DNA of 64,000 nt from Sphingomonas jaspsi DSM 18422 (GTDB taxonomy: Bacteria; Pseudomonadota; Alphaproteobacteria; Sphingomonadales; Sphingomonadaceae), in NCBI RefSeq assembly GCF_000585415.1, contig NZ_KK073876.1, positions 1,671,810 through 1,735,809 on the forward strand, given 5' to 3'. This document shows, in pieces, positions 29,817 to 37,226 of this stretch. The notes under the pieces were generated by a model, which was given only the letters and a program-made list of their open reading frames with translations, was not told the DNA's origin and ran no database searches. Each line of letters begins with the position of its first letter. Within the stretch, counting starts at the first letter, position 1. The position numbers were made by a program, and so were the translations under genes.

Positions 29817-29988
29817 CCGGACGGGGCGCGTAGCGCACTGTCACCGGGCGAAAAGTCTGGCGGGGCTGGGCAAGCCAGCTGTTGCCGGCGAGCGCGGCGG
29901 CGATCTTGTCGGCATCGCGTCGGACGAGCGAAACAATCGCCGAAATGGTCAGACCGAGAAAGGCGAGGGTCACGGCGGTGGCGATCAT
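29767..29988 (-). CDS. Small single-pass membrane protein behind two LexA-box matches
   Basis: A 73-residue protein with a hydrophobic helix at residues 2-22 and a basic tail containing several VTV/RP repeats. I recognise no family. Third codon positions are strongly G/C (ATC GCC ACC GCC GTG), like real genes here, and AAGGAAATGAG supplies a Shine-Dalgarno before the ATG at 29988; a longer start at 30054 is less likely. The 3' end overlaps pssA by 50 bases. Upstream on the same strand lie a TTGACG -35 element and two GTTC-N7-GTTC sites, so expression is probably repressed by LexA and induced by DNA damage. A role in membrane or division control during SOS is inferred only from size, topology and promoter. 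Confidence 0.7.
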   Translation of the reverse strand: MIATAVTLAFLGLTISAIVSLVRRDADKIAAALAGNSWLAQPRQTFRPVTVRYAPRPVTVATARRPSAMRAAA

Positions 29989-30071
29989 CGTCTCATTTCC
30001 TTCCGTTTTGCGCTGAACAGCCCGGGAACGGCTTTGTTCCATTTCGGCGCCCAATCGCTTCGATTTGCTCG

Positions 30072-30100
30072 ATGTTCTTCTAATGTTCCGCCTGCGTCAA
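30072..30100 (-). promoter_or_regulatory. Putative promoter of the small SOS-box gene
   Basis: On the minus strand TTGACG (30100-30095) is followed after 17 bases by GAACAT (30077-30072). The -35 is near-consensus and the -10 weak. The two LexA-box matches overlap the -10 and flank the -35. The predicted leader to the ATG at 29988 is about 75 bases. Confidence 0.5.
30074..30088 (-). promoter_or_regulatory. LexA (SOS) box match 1
   Basis: GTTC-TTCTAAT-GTTC matches the alphaproteobacterial LexA consensus GTTC-N7-GTTC exactly (GAAC-N7-GAAC on the minus strand). It covers the predicted -10 region (30072-30077) of the small reverse-strand gene ending at 29767, an arrangement suited to repression. 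Confidence 0.75.
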
Positions 30101-30108
30101 GCGAAAAT

Positions 30109-30123
30109 GTTCCGCAAATGTTC
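30109..30123 (-). promoter_or_regulatory. LexA (SOS) box match 2
   Basis: GTTC-CGCAAAT-GTTC is a second exact match to GTTC-N7-GTTC, 35 bases from the first. It lies just upstream of the TTGACG -35 element (30100-30095 on the minus strand). Two exact boxes in one intergenic region are unlikely by chance. Confidence 0.75.
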
Positions 30124-30272
30124 CAATTCGATTGAGGCGGGCCGGAAGTGCTTGAAAGGTCGGGCAACTTCGTCTAGGTGCGCCCGCATTCCACAGGCAT
30201 CCCTTCCATAGCGGTGCCGGCGTTGCCGGTTACTTGGGGGTGTCGAGGACCAACCGCGTTAGGAGAACTACC

Positions 30273-31028
30273 ATGGCGACCAATGTCGTCACCATGCAGC
30301 AATTGCTCGAAGCCGGAGCGCACTTCGGCCACCAGACCCACCGTTGGAACCCGCGCATGAAGCCGTACATCTTCGGCGACCGCAACGGTGTCCACATCAT
30401 CGACCTGTCGCAGAGCGTTCCGCTGTTCGCGCGTGCGCTCGACTTCGTTCAGCAGACCACCGCCCGCGGCGGCAAGGTCCTGTTCGTCGGCACGAAGCGC
30501 CAGGCGCAGGATGCGATTGCCGAAGCCGCCCGCGCGTCGGGCCAGCACTTCGTCAACCACCGCTGGCTGGGCGGCATGCTCACCAACTGGAAGACCGTGT
30601 CGAACTCGATCAAGCGCCTCAAGAGCCTTGAAGAGCAGCTCGCCGGCGACACCCAGGGCCTGACCAAGAAGGAAGTCCTTCAGTACACCCGCGAGCGCGA
30701 CAAGCTCGAGCTCTCGCTCGGCGGAATTCGCGACATGGGCGGCCTGCCGGACGTCATGTTCGTCGTCGACACCAACAAGGAAGAGCTGGCGATCAAGGAA
30801 GCCAATGTGCTTGGCATTCCGGTCGTCGCGATCCTCGATTCGAACTCGGATCCGAACGGTATCGCCTTCCCGGTTCCGGGCAACGACGACGCCAGCCGCG
30901 CCATCCGCCTCTACTGCGACGCGATCGCCAACGCCGCCATCAGCGGCAAGACCGGCAATCGCGCGTCGAAGGGCGAGGACATCGGCGCGATGGCTGAGCC
31001 GCCGGCGGAAGCCGCGCTGGAAGCCTAA
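30273..31028 (+). CDS. rpsB: 30S ribosomal protein S2
   Basis: A 251-residue ribosomal protein S2 with the expected [20 protein letters not shown] start, the [14 protein letters not shown] segment, the [13 protein letters not shown] motif and the [12 protein letters not shown] region. The ATG at 30273 is preceded by AGGAG at seven bases; a start 39 bases upstream is not supported. It opens the conserved rpsB-tsf-pyrH-frr cluster. The leader from about 30130 probably contains the promoter, since S2 expression is usually autoregulated at its mRNA leader, but I could not identify a specific structure. Confidence 0.98.
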   Translation: MATNVVTMQQLLEAGAHFGHQTHRWNPRMKPYIFGDRNGVHIIDLSQSVPLFARALDFVQQTTARGGKVLFVGTKRQAQDAIAEAARASGQHFVNHRWLGGMLTNWKTVSNSIKRLKSLEEQLAGDTQGLTKKEVLQYTRERDKLELSLGGIRDMGGLPDVMFVVDTNKEELAIKEANVLGIPVVAILDSNSDPNGIAFPVPGNDDASRAIRLYCDAIANAAISGKTGNRASKGEDIGAMAEPPAEAALEA

Positions 31029-31050
31029 GCTTCCCGCTTACACACGTTTC

Positions 31051-31093
31051 GGGGCGTGTCGCGGGGGGCCTTGGCTTTCCGGCGACGCGCCCC
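31051..31093 (+). promoter_or_regulatory. Long hairpin in the rpsB-tsf intergenic region
   Basis: GGGGCGTGTCGC (31051-31062) pairs with GCGACGCGCCCC (31082-31093) over 12 base pairs with one G-U, enclosing a 19-base loop. It lies 25 bases before the tsf ATG. No T-run follows, so it is more likely a partial terminator, a processing site or a stability element setting the rpsB:tsf ratio than a full terminator. Confidence 0.6.
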
Positions 31094-31118
31094 ACATTCC
31101 CATCTGGAGGATATGACA

Positions 31119-32063
31119 ATGGCTGAGATCACCGCTGCTTCGGTGAAGGAACTGCGCGAGCGCACCGGCGCCGGCATGATGGACTGCAAGAAGGCGCTGG
31201 CCGAAAACAATGGCGACATGGAAGCGTCGATCGACTGGCTGCGCGCCAAGGGCTTGGCGGCTGCCGCCAAGAAGGCCGGCCGTACCGCGGCTGAAGGCTT
31301 GGTCGGCGTTGCCGTCGAAGGCACCAAGGGTGCTGCCGTCGAAGTCAATTCGGAAACCGACTTTGTCGCCAAGAACGAACAGTTCCAGGACTTTGTGAAG
31401 GCCGTTTCGGCGCTGGCGCTGAATGCCAACGGCGACATCGATGCGCTGAAGGCCGCCCAGTATCCGGGCGCCGGCACCGTCGAGGAACAGCTGACTGCCA
31501 ACATTGCCACCATCGGCGAAAACCAGTCGCTGCGCCGCACCAGGGTGCTGGAAGTCGCTGAAGGCGTCGTCGTCAGCTACGTCCACAATGCCGTCGCTCC
31601 CAACATGGGCAAGATCGGCGTGCTGGTTGCGCTGGAAAGCGCTGCCAACACCGACACGCTCGCCGGCCTCGGCAAGCAGCTGGCGATGCACATCGCCGCC
31701 GCCAACCCGCTGGCGCTTGATGCCGACGGCCTCGACGCCGACATGCTTGCCCGCGAACGCGCGATCGCCATCGAAAAGGCGAACGAAAGCGGCAAGCCGG
31801 CCAACATCGTCGAAAAGATGGTCGACGGCACCATGGCTAAGTTCGCCAAGGAAAACGCGCTGCTCTCGCAGCTGTTCGTGATGGACGGCAAGACCCCGGT
31901 CGCCGACGTCGTCGCGCAGGCCGGAAAGGAAGCCGGCAGCCCGATCGTGCTCAAGGACTATGTTCGCTTCCAGCTCGGCGAAGGCATCGAGAAGGAAGAA
32001 TCGGACTTCGCGGCGGAAGTCGCGGCGGCCGCCGGCGTCAAGAAGGACGAACCGGTCGCTTAA
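31119..32063 (+). CDS. tsf: Translation elongation factor Ts
   Basis: A 314-residue guanine-nucleotide exchange factor for EF-Tu. The N-terminal UBA-like module contains [19 protein letters not shown], followed by the core signature [17 protein letters not shown]. The ATG at 31119 was chosen over the one at 31113 because GGAGG (31106-31110) is eight bases from the former and only two from the latter. It is flanked by strong hairpins on both sides (31051-31093 and 32097-32129). Confidence 0.97.
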   Translation: MAEITAASVKELRERTGAGMMDCKKALAENNGDMEASIDWLRAKGLAAAAKKAGRTAAEGLVGVAVEGTKGAAVEVNSETDFVAKNEQFQDFVKAVSALALNANGDIDALKAAQYPGAGTVEEQLTANIATIGENQSLRRTRVLEVAEGVVVSYVHNAVAPNMGKIGVLVALESAANTDTLAGLGKQLAMHIAAANPLALDADGLDADMLARERAIAIEKANESGKPANIVEKMVDGTMAKFAKENALLSQLFVMDGKTPVADVVAQAGKEAGSPIVLKDYVRFQLGEGIEKEESDFAAEVAAAAGVKKDEPVA

Positions 32064-32096
32064 AGAGTCTTGCCGCCATCAAAGGCGGTTGGCAGA

Positions 32097-32129
32097 GGGG
32101 CGGGTGCGCCGTAAGAGCGCATCCGCCCC
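32097..32129 (+). terminator. 13-bp hairpin between tsf and pyrH
   Basis: GGGGCGGGTGCGC (32097-32109) pairs with GCGCATCCGCCCC (32117-32129) with one G-U pair and a seven-base loop CGTAAGA. It starts 33 bases after the tsf stop and ends 46 bases before the pyrH ATG. The lack of a T-tract suggests partial termination or 3'-end protection of the rpsB-tsf message. Confidence 0.55.
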
Positions 32130-32175
32130 TTCGCATATCTGCGGTTCGGGCCAAGACGAGAGGAACCTGCCCTTT

Positions 32176-32898
32176 ATGACCCGCCCGAGCTTCCATCGCA
32201 TCCTGCTGAAGCTGTCGGGCGAGGCGTTGATGGGCGACAGCGCGTTCGGGATTAACCCGGAGACCGTGGCGCGCATGGCCGCCGAAGTGAAGGCAGCCAA
32301 GGAACAGGGTCACGAAATCTGCCTCGTCATCGGCGGCGGCAATATCTTCCGCGGGATGGCGGGTGCTGCAGCCGGCATGGACCGCGCGCAGGCCGACTAT
32401 ATGGGCATGCTGGCGACCGTGATGAACGCGCTGGCGATGCAGAATGCGCTCGAACAGATCGGCGTAGAAACCCGCGTCCAGTCGGCGATCAAGATGGACC
32501 AGGTGTGCGAACCGGTAATCCGCCGCCGCGCCGAACGACATCTCGCCAAGGGCCGGATCGTGATCTTCGCCGCCGGCGTCGGCAGCCCCTATTTCACCAC
32601 CGACAGCGGCGCCGCGCTGCGCGCCGCCGAAATGAAGTGCGACGCGCTGTTCAAGGGAACCAGTGTCGATGGCGTCTATGACGCCGACCCCAAGAAGGTT
32701 GCCGGTGCGACCCGATATGAAACCGTGACCTTCAACCAGGTGCTGGCGAGCGACCTCAAGGTCATGGACGCCAGCGCCGTCGCGCTGTGCCGCGATAGCA
32801 ATATTCCGATCGTCGTGTTCAACATCCGCGAACCGGGCAATCTGGCCAAGGTTCTGGCGGGCGAAGGCACCGCGACGGTCGTCCAGAACAAGGAGTAA
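32176..32898 (+). CDS. pyrH: UMP kinase
   Basis: A 240-residue amino-acid-kinase-fold UMP kinase (UMP to UDP, pyrimidine nucleotide synthesis). The start [12 protein letters not shown], the [12 protein letters not shown] loop and the [14 protein letters not shown] segment are diagnostic. The ATG at 32176 follows AGGAA at about ten bases and gives the family N-terminus. The tail of the gene carries AAGGAG, which serves as the ribosome-binding site for frr seven bases further on. Confidence 0.97.
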   Translation: MTRPSFHRILLKLSGEALMGDSAFGINPETVARMAAEVKAAKEQGHEICLVIGGGNIFRGMAGAAAGMDRAQADYMGMLATVMNALAMQNALEQIGVETRVQSAIKMDQVCEPVIRRRAERHLAKGRIVIFAAGVGSPYFTTDSGAALRAAEMKCDALFKGTSVDGVYDADPKKVAGATRYETVTFNQVLASDLKVMDASAVALCRDSNIPIVVFNIREPGNLAKVLAGEGTATVVQNKE

Positions 32899-32905
32899 GA
32901 GAGCG

Positions 32906-33463
32906 ATGCCTGCCTACGACAAGAACGACATCCAGCGCCGCATGACCGGCGCGCTCGAAAATCTGAAGCACGATCTTGCCGGCCTGCGCACCGGGCGCGC
33001 GTCGACCGCGCTGCTCGATCCGGTGCAGGTCGAAGTCTATGGCGCCAACATGCCGCTGAACCAGGTTGCGACCGTGTCGGTCCCCGAACCGCGCCTCATT
33101 TCGGTGCAGGTCTGGGACCGCTCGAACATGAATGCGGTCGAAAAGGCAATCCGTAGCGCGGGCCTCGGCATCAACCCGATCACCGACGGACAGATGATCC
33201 GCCTGCCCATTCCCGACCTCACCGAAGAGCGCCGCAAGGAACTGGCCAAGCTTGCCAGCCAATATGCCGAAAAGGCCCGCGTCGCCGTGCGCAACGTCCG
33301 CCGCGATGGCATGGACGCCTTGAAGACCGACGAGAAGAAGAAGGAAATCAGCGAGGACGAGCACAAGCGGCTCGATACCGAAGTGCAGAAGATGACCGAC
33401 GATACGATCAAGGACATCGATGCGGCCGCGCACGCCAAGGAACAGGAAATCCTGGGCAAGTGA
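32906..33463 (+). CDS. frr: Ribosome recycling factor
   Basis: A 185-residue ribosome recycling factor, which splits post-termination ribosomes together with EF-G. It shows the family features [20 protein letters not shown] in the head of the three-helix bundle, the beta domain with [12 protein letters not shown], and the RRDGMDALK segment in the last helix. Length equals the usual 185. It is cotranscribed with pyrH and overlaps the GTG start of uppS by four bases. Confidence 0.98.
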   Translation: MPAYDKNDIQRRMTGALENLKHDLAGLRTGRASTALLDPVQVEVYGANMPLNQVATVSVPEPRLISVQVWDRSNMNAVEKAIRSAGLGINPITDGQMIRLPIPDLTEERRKELAKLASQYAEKARVAVRNVRRDGMDALKTDEKKKEISEDEHKRLDTEVQKMTDDTIKDIDAAAHAKEQEILGK

Positions 33464-34212
33464 CCGCCGCACCCGCCGCGACCGGGGGCCATGCCTCCCA
33501 CGGCGGTGGGAGGGGGGATGGGCCGCGCCACGTCGCGATCATCATGGACGGCAACGGCCGCTGGGCGCAGCGCAAGGGGCTTCCGCGTGTAGCCGGGCAT
33601 CGCGCCGGGGCCGAGGCAGTCCGCAAGACGTTGCAGGCCGCCGCAGACGCAGGCGTCGAAGTCCTGACGATCTACGCCTTCTCCTCGGAAAACTGGCGTC
33701 GGTCGGCGGAGGAGGTCAGCGACCTCAAGGGCCTGATGCGTTTCTACCTCGAACGCGAGCTTGCGACGCTGGAGAAGGAGCGCGTCCAGCTCCGTATCAT
33801 CGGCGATTACCGCGCCTTCGGTCCCGAATTGTCGGCGCGGCTGGAAAAGGCCGTCGAGCGTACCCGGACGAACACGCGGCTCACGCTGGTCATCGCGTTG
33901 AATTACGGCAGCCGCGCGGAAATTGCCGCCGCGTGCCGGTCGCTCGCTACCGAGGCGCGCGATGGGAAGATCGATCCCTCCGCGATCGACGAAGAGGTGG
34001 TCGGACGCGCACTCCAGACATCCGACTGGCCTGAACTCGACCTGCTTATCCGCACGTCGGGCGAGCAGCGCCTGTCGAATTTCCTGCTGTGGCAGGCGGC
34101 CTATGCCGAACTTTTGTTCGTGGACACGCTGTGGCCGGATTTCGACGAGGCAGCGTTCAACGCCGCCCTGGCCAGCTATGCGGCGCGACATCGCCGCTTC
34201 GGGGGACGATGA
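33460..34212 (+). CDS. uppS: Undecaprenyl diphosphate synthase (cis-prenyltransferase)
   Basis: A 250-residue cytoplasmic, membrane-associated enzyme that makes the C55 lipid carrier for peptidoglycan. The motif [14 protein letters not shown] contains the catalytic aspartate (Asp30), and [15 protein letters not shown] near residues 192-206 binds the diphosphate. An N-terminal Gly/His-rich extension of about 20 residues precedes the core. The start is GTG at 33460, overlapping the frr stop (GTGA). It overlaps cdsA by four bases. Confidence 0.96.
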   Translation: MTAAPAATGGHASHGGGRGDGPRHVAIIMDGNGRWAQRKGLPRVAGHRAGAEAVRKTLQAAADAGVEVLTIYAFSSENWRRSAEEVSDLKGLMRFYLERELATLEKERVQLRIIGDYRAFGPELSARLEKAVERTRTNTRLTLVIALNYGSRAEIAAACRSLATEARDGKIDPSAIDEEVVGRALQTSDWPELDLLIRTSGEQRLSNFLLWQAAYAELLFVDTLWPDFDEAAFNAALASYAARHRRFGGR

Positions 34213-34856
34213 GCGAACTCGCCAAACGGACCGTCGTGGGGATGATCCTGATCGTTGTCGCGCTCGGCCTCGCCTTCATCGGCGGCTGGCCGTTCGCGCT
34301 GATGGTCGCCCTGATGGCGACGGGAATGTATGTCGAATGGACCCGCATCGTGCGCGACTGGGGCATCGGCTGGAAGATCCTCGGATTTATCTACTGCCTG
34401 CTTCCCGCGCTCGCCCTGCTATGGATCCGCGAGCGCGCGGAATATCAGGGGTTGGGTACGGGGCCGGACCTGCTGATCTGGGTGTTCCTCGTCGTGTGGT
34501 CGACCGATATCGGAGCCTATTTCGCGGGCCGTGCCATTGGCGGGCCCAAGCTGGCGCCGTCGATCAGCCCCAACAAGACCATAGCCGGGCTTGTCGGCGG
34601 CGTGATCAGCGCGGCTGCGATTTCCGGCCTATGGGCATACAGTCAGGGCCTTCCCACCATCCTTTACGGCATGGCGGTTCCATTCGCCATTGCGGCACAG
34701 GGCGGTGACCTGTTCGAAAGCGGGTTGAAGCGCCGGGCAGGGGTCAAGGACAGCGGCAACTGGCTGCCCGGGCATGGCGGCCTGCTCGACCGGCTTGACG
34801 GGTTGGTTCCGGTTTCGGTCCTGACCGCTGCGCTGATGCTGAGCGGCTGGCTATGA
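34209..34856 (+). CDS. cdsA: Phosphatidate cytidylyltransferase
   Basis: A 215-residue membrane enzyme making CDP-diacylglycerol from phosphatidate and CTP, the precursor for pssA. The C-terminal family signature S-x-L-K-R-x4-K-D with GHGGLLDRLD is intact (about residues 172-198). It is shorter than E. coli CdsA, with roughly six membrane segments, which is usual for this group. The ATG overlaps the uppS stop and the 3' end overlaps dxr by four bases. Confidence 0.94.
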   Translation: MSELAKRTVVGMILIVVALGLAFIGGWPFALMVALMATGMYVEWTRIVRDWGIGWKILGFIYCLLPALALLWIRERAEYQGLGTGPDLLIWVFLVVWSTDIGAYFAGRAIGGPKLAPSISPNKTIAGLVGGVISAAAISGLWAYSQGLPTILYGMAVPFAIAAQGGDLFESGLKRRAGVKDSGNWLPGHGGLLDRLDGLVPVSVLTAALMLSGWL

Positions 34857-36016
34857 CGGTCAGGCGCATATCCATCCTTGGGGCGACCGGATCGGTCGGC
34901 ACGTCGACGCTCGACCTGGTCGAACGCAGTCGCGACGCGTTCGACGTGTTTGCGCTGACGGCGGCCACTAATGTCGACAAGTTGGCGGATGCCGCACTAC
35001 GTACGGGCGCCAATCTGGCGGTAATCGACCGGGCAGAACTGCTGCCGGATTTGCGCGACCGTCTAAAGGGTAGCGGTTGCCGTGCGGAGACTGGGGCTGA
35101 TGCCCTGCGCGAAGCGGCAGCAGGCGACGTCGACTGGGTCATGGCCTCGATCGTCGGGTGCGCAGGGCTGGAACCGGTGATGGCCGCCGTAGACGCGGGC
35201 AAGACCGTGGGTCTGGCCAACAAGGAATCGCTCGTCACCGCAGGCGGGCTGATGACGGCGGCGGCCGCGAGGTCGGGTTCGACGATCCTTCCGGTCGATA
35301 GCGAACATAACGCGATATTCCAGTGTCTTCAGGGCCATCGTTCGCAAGATGTTGCAAAACTGATCTTGACCGCAAGCGGTGGCCCGTTCCGAACCCGCAG
35401 TCGCGAAGAGATGGCTGCAATGACCCCCGAACAGGCAGTGGCCCATCCCAATTGGTCGATGGGCGCCAAAATCAGCGTCGACAGCGCATCGATGATGAAC
35501 AAGGGCCTTGAACTGATCGAAGCGCATCACCTGTTCGGCCTGCCGTCGGAGCGCATCGCCATTCTCGTCCACCCCCAGTCGGTCATTCATTCGATGGTCG
35601 AATATGTAGACGGGTCGGTACTGGCGCAGCTTGGCAGTCCCGACATGAGGATTCCGATTGCGCACGCGCTGGCCTTTCCCGGCCGTATCGACACCCCGGC
35701 GGAAAAGCTCGATCTGGCCAAGGTTGCGTCACTAACGTTCGAAACGCCGGACCCGGTACGATTCCCGGCGCTTCGGCTCGCGCGGCAGGCTCTGGAGGCG
35801 GGCGGGGCGCAGCCGATTGCCCTCAATGCGGCGAATGAGGTTGCGGTCGCAGCTTTTCTAGACCGGAAAATCGGCTTTCTCGACATCCCGCGGCTGGTCG
35901 AAGACGTCATGGCTCGCACTGGCGCAGGGCAGCCCCAATCCATCGCCGAGGTCATCGACATTGATCGCCGTTCTCGGGCACTTAGCATTGAATTGATGAC
36001 GGAAATCGCCGCCTGA
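34853..36016 (+). CDS. dxr: 1-deoxy-D-xylulose 5-phosphate reductoisomerase
   Basis: A 387-residue NADPH-dependent enzyme of the non-mevalonate (MEP) isoprenoid pathway. It shows the nucleotide-binding ILGATGSVGTSTLDLV start, the active-site LANKESLVTAGG segment, LPVDSEHNAIFQCL with the metal ligands, and the NWSMGAKISVDSASMMNKGLE region split as NWSMGAKIS and DSASMMNKGLE. Its location between cdsA and rseP is conserved in proteobacteria. The stop shares one base with the rseP start. Confidence 0.97.
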   Translation: MTVRRISILGATGSVGTSTLDLVERSRDAFDVFALTAATNVDKLADAALRTGANLAVIDRAELLPDLRDRLKGSGCRAETGADALREAAAGDVDWVMASIVGCAGLEPVMAAVDAGKTVGLANKESLVTAGGLMTAAAARSGSTILPVDSEHNAIFQCLQGHRSQDVAKLILTASGGPFRTRSREEMAAMTPEQAVAHPNWSMGAKISVDSASMMNKGLELIEAHHLFGLPSERIAILVHPQSVIHSMVEYVDGSVLAQLGSPDMRIPIAHALAFPGRIDTPAEKLDLAKVASLTFETPDPVRFPALRLARQALEAGGAQPIALNAANEVAVAAFLDRKIGFLDIPRLVEDVMARTGAGQPQSIAEVIDIDRRSRALSIELMTEIAA

Positions 36017-37146
36017 TGCTCGCCCAGCCGCCCATCTGGTTTATTGCCATCGCGTTCGTATGCGCGATCGGCCCGCTCGTGTTTTTCCACGAGCTTGGCC
36101 ACTATTGGGTTGCGCGCTGGTTCGGGATCGGCGCTTCGCAGTTTTCGATCGGGTTCGGTCGCGAATTGACCGGCTGGACGGACAAGCGGGGAACGCGGTG
36201 GAAGATCGGCTGGATGCCTTTGGGGGGCTATGTGCGCTTCATCGGCGATATGAACGCCGCCAGCCAGGCCGATGCCAATGCCGACCTCAGCAGCGAAGAG
36301 CAGGCCGTAGCATTTCACAACCGTCCGTGGTGGCAACGCTTTCTGGTAGTGCTTGCCGGGCCGGTCGCCAATTTCGTCTTGGCGATCGCGATTTTTGCCA
36401 CTTTCTTTGCCAGTTACGGTTTCCCCAACACGCCGCCAGTGGCAGCCAGCATCGCGCCGGGCAGCGCCGCCGAGGCCGCGCAACTTCATGTCGGCGACCG
36501 GATCGTCAGCGTTGCCGGACAGGCGACGAGGCGCTTCGAAGATATACAGCGGATCGTGTCGATCCGCCCTGGCGAGCAAATCGACCTTATGGTCGAGCGA
36601 AACCAGGCCGTGCGCACTGTCCCGGTGCGATTGGGCTCGGTCGAACAGGTGGACGAATTCGGGCAGAAATACCGGATCGGCCAGCTGGGCATCGGCGTGC
36701 CGCAACGCGAATTCGAGAAGATTTCCGTTGGTGCCGCCATCCCGGCTGCAGCAGGCTACGCATTTGATCTCACCCGGTCGATGGTCGACGGGCTGGTGCA
36801 GATCCTGACCGGCCAGCGATCGACCAAGGATCTCGGCGGTCCCTTGAAGATGGCCCAGATTGCCGGCCAACAGCTGTCGCTCGGATTATTCGAATTCGTT
36901 CAGCTTGTTGCGCTGTTCTCGATTAATCTGGGATTCATCAACCTGTTGCCAATTCCAACGCTCGATGGTGGACATCTGGTCTTCTACGCCGCAGAAGCGG
37001 TCCGGCGAAAGCCGGTCAGTCTGCGGGCGATGGATTGGGCTTTTCGCGGTGGTCTTGCCCTGCTTCTTGCTCTCCTCGTCTTCGTCACGCTCAACGATCT
37101 TGCGTCGTTCGGCCTGTTCGAAGGACTTGGGCGCTTGATTGGCTAG
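36016..37146 (+). CDS. rseP: RIP metalloprotease RseP
   Basis: A 376-residue site-2 intramembrane protease of the inner membrane. The zinc-binding HELGH motif (His25, Glu26, His29) lies in the first membrane helix, a PDZ domain occupies about residues 115-225, and the third zinc ligand is in NLLPIPTLDGGH near residues 310-321. In E. coli it cleaves anti-sigma factors and signal-peptide remnants. It overlaps dxr by one base and is followed after 80 bases by bamA. Confidence 0.95.
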   Translation: MLAQPPIWFIAIAFVCAIGPLVFFHELGHYWVARWFGIGASQFSIGFGRELTGWTDKRGTRWKIGWMPLGGYVRFIGDMNAASQADANADLSSEEQAVAFHNRPWWQRFLVVLAGPVANFVLAIAIFATFFASYGFPNTPPVAASIAPGSAAEAAQLHVGDRIVSVAGQATRRFEDIQRIVSIRPGEQIDLMVERNQAVRTVPVRLGSVEQVDEFGQKYRIGQLGIGVPQREFEKISVGAAIPAAAGYAFDLTRSMVDGLVQILTGQRSTKDLGGPLKMAQIAGQQLSLGLFEFVQLVALFSINLGFINLLPIPTLDGGHLVFYAAEAVRRKPVSLRAMDWAFRGGLALLLALLVFVTLNDLASFGLFEGLGRLIG

Positions 37147-37226
37147 TAAGGTTCGGGCAGGGCAAGAATATCAGTCTGGCGCGGCCCCAACGGCGGCGTC
37201 GTAAATTAAGAGTAGGGCGGGGACGC

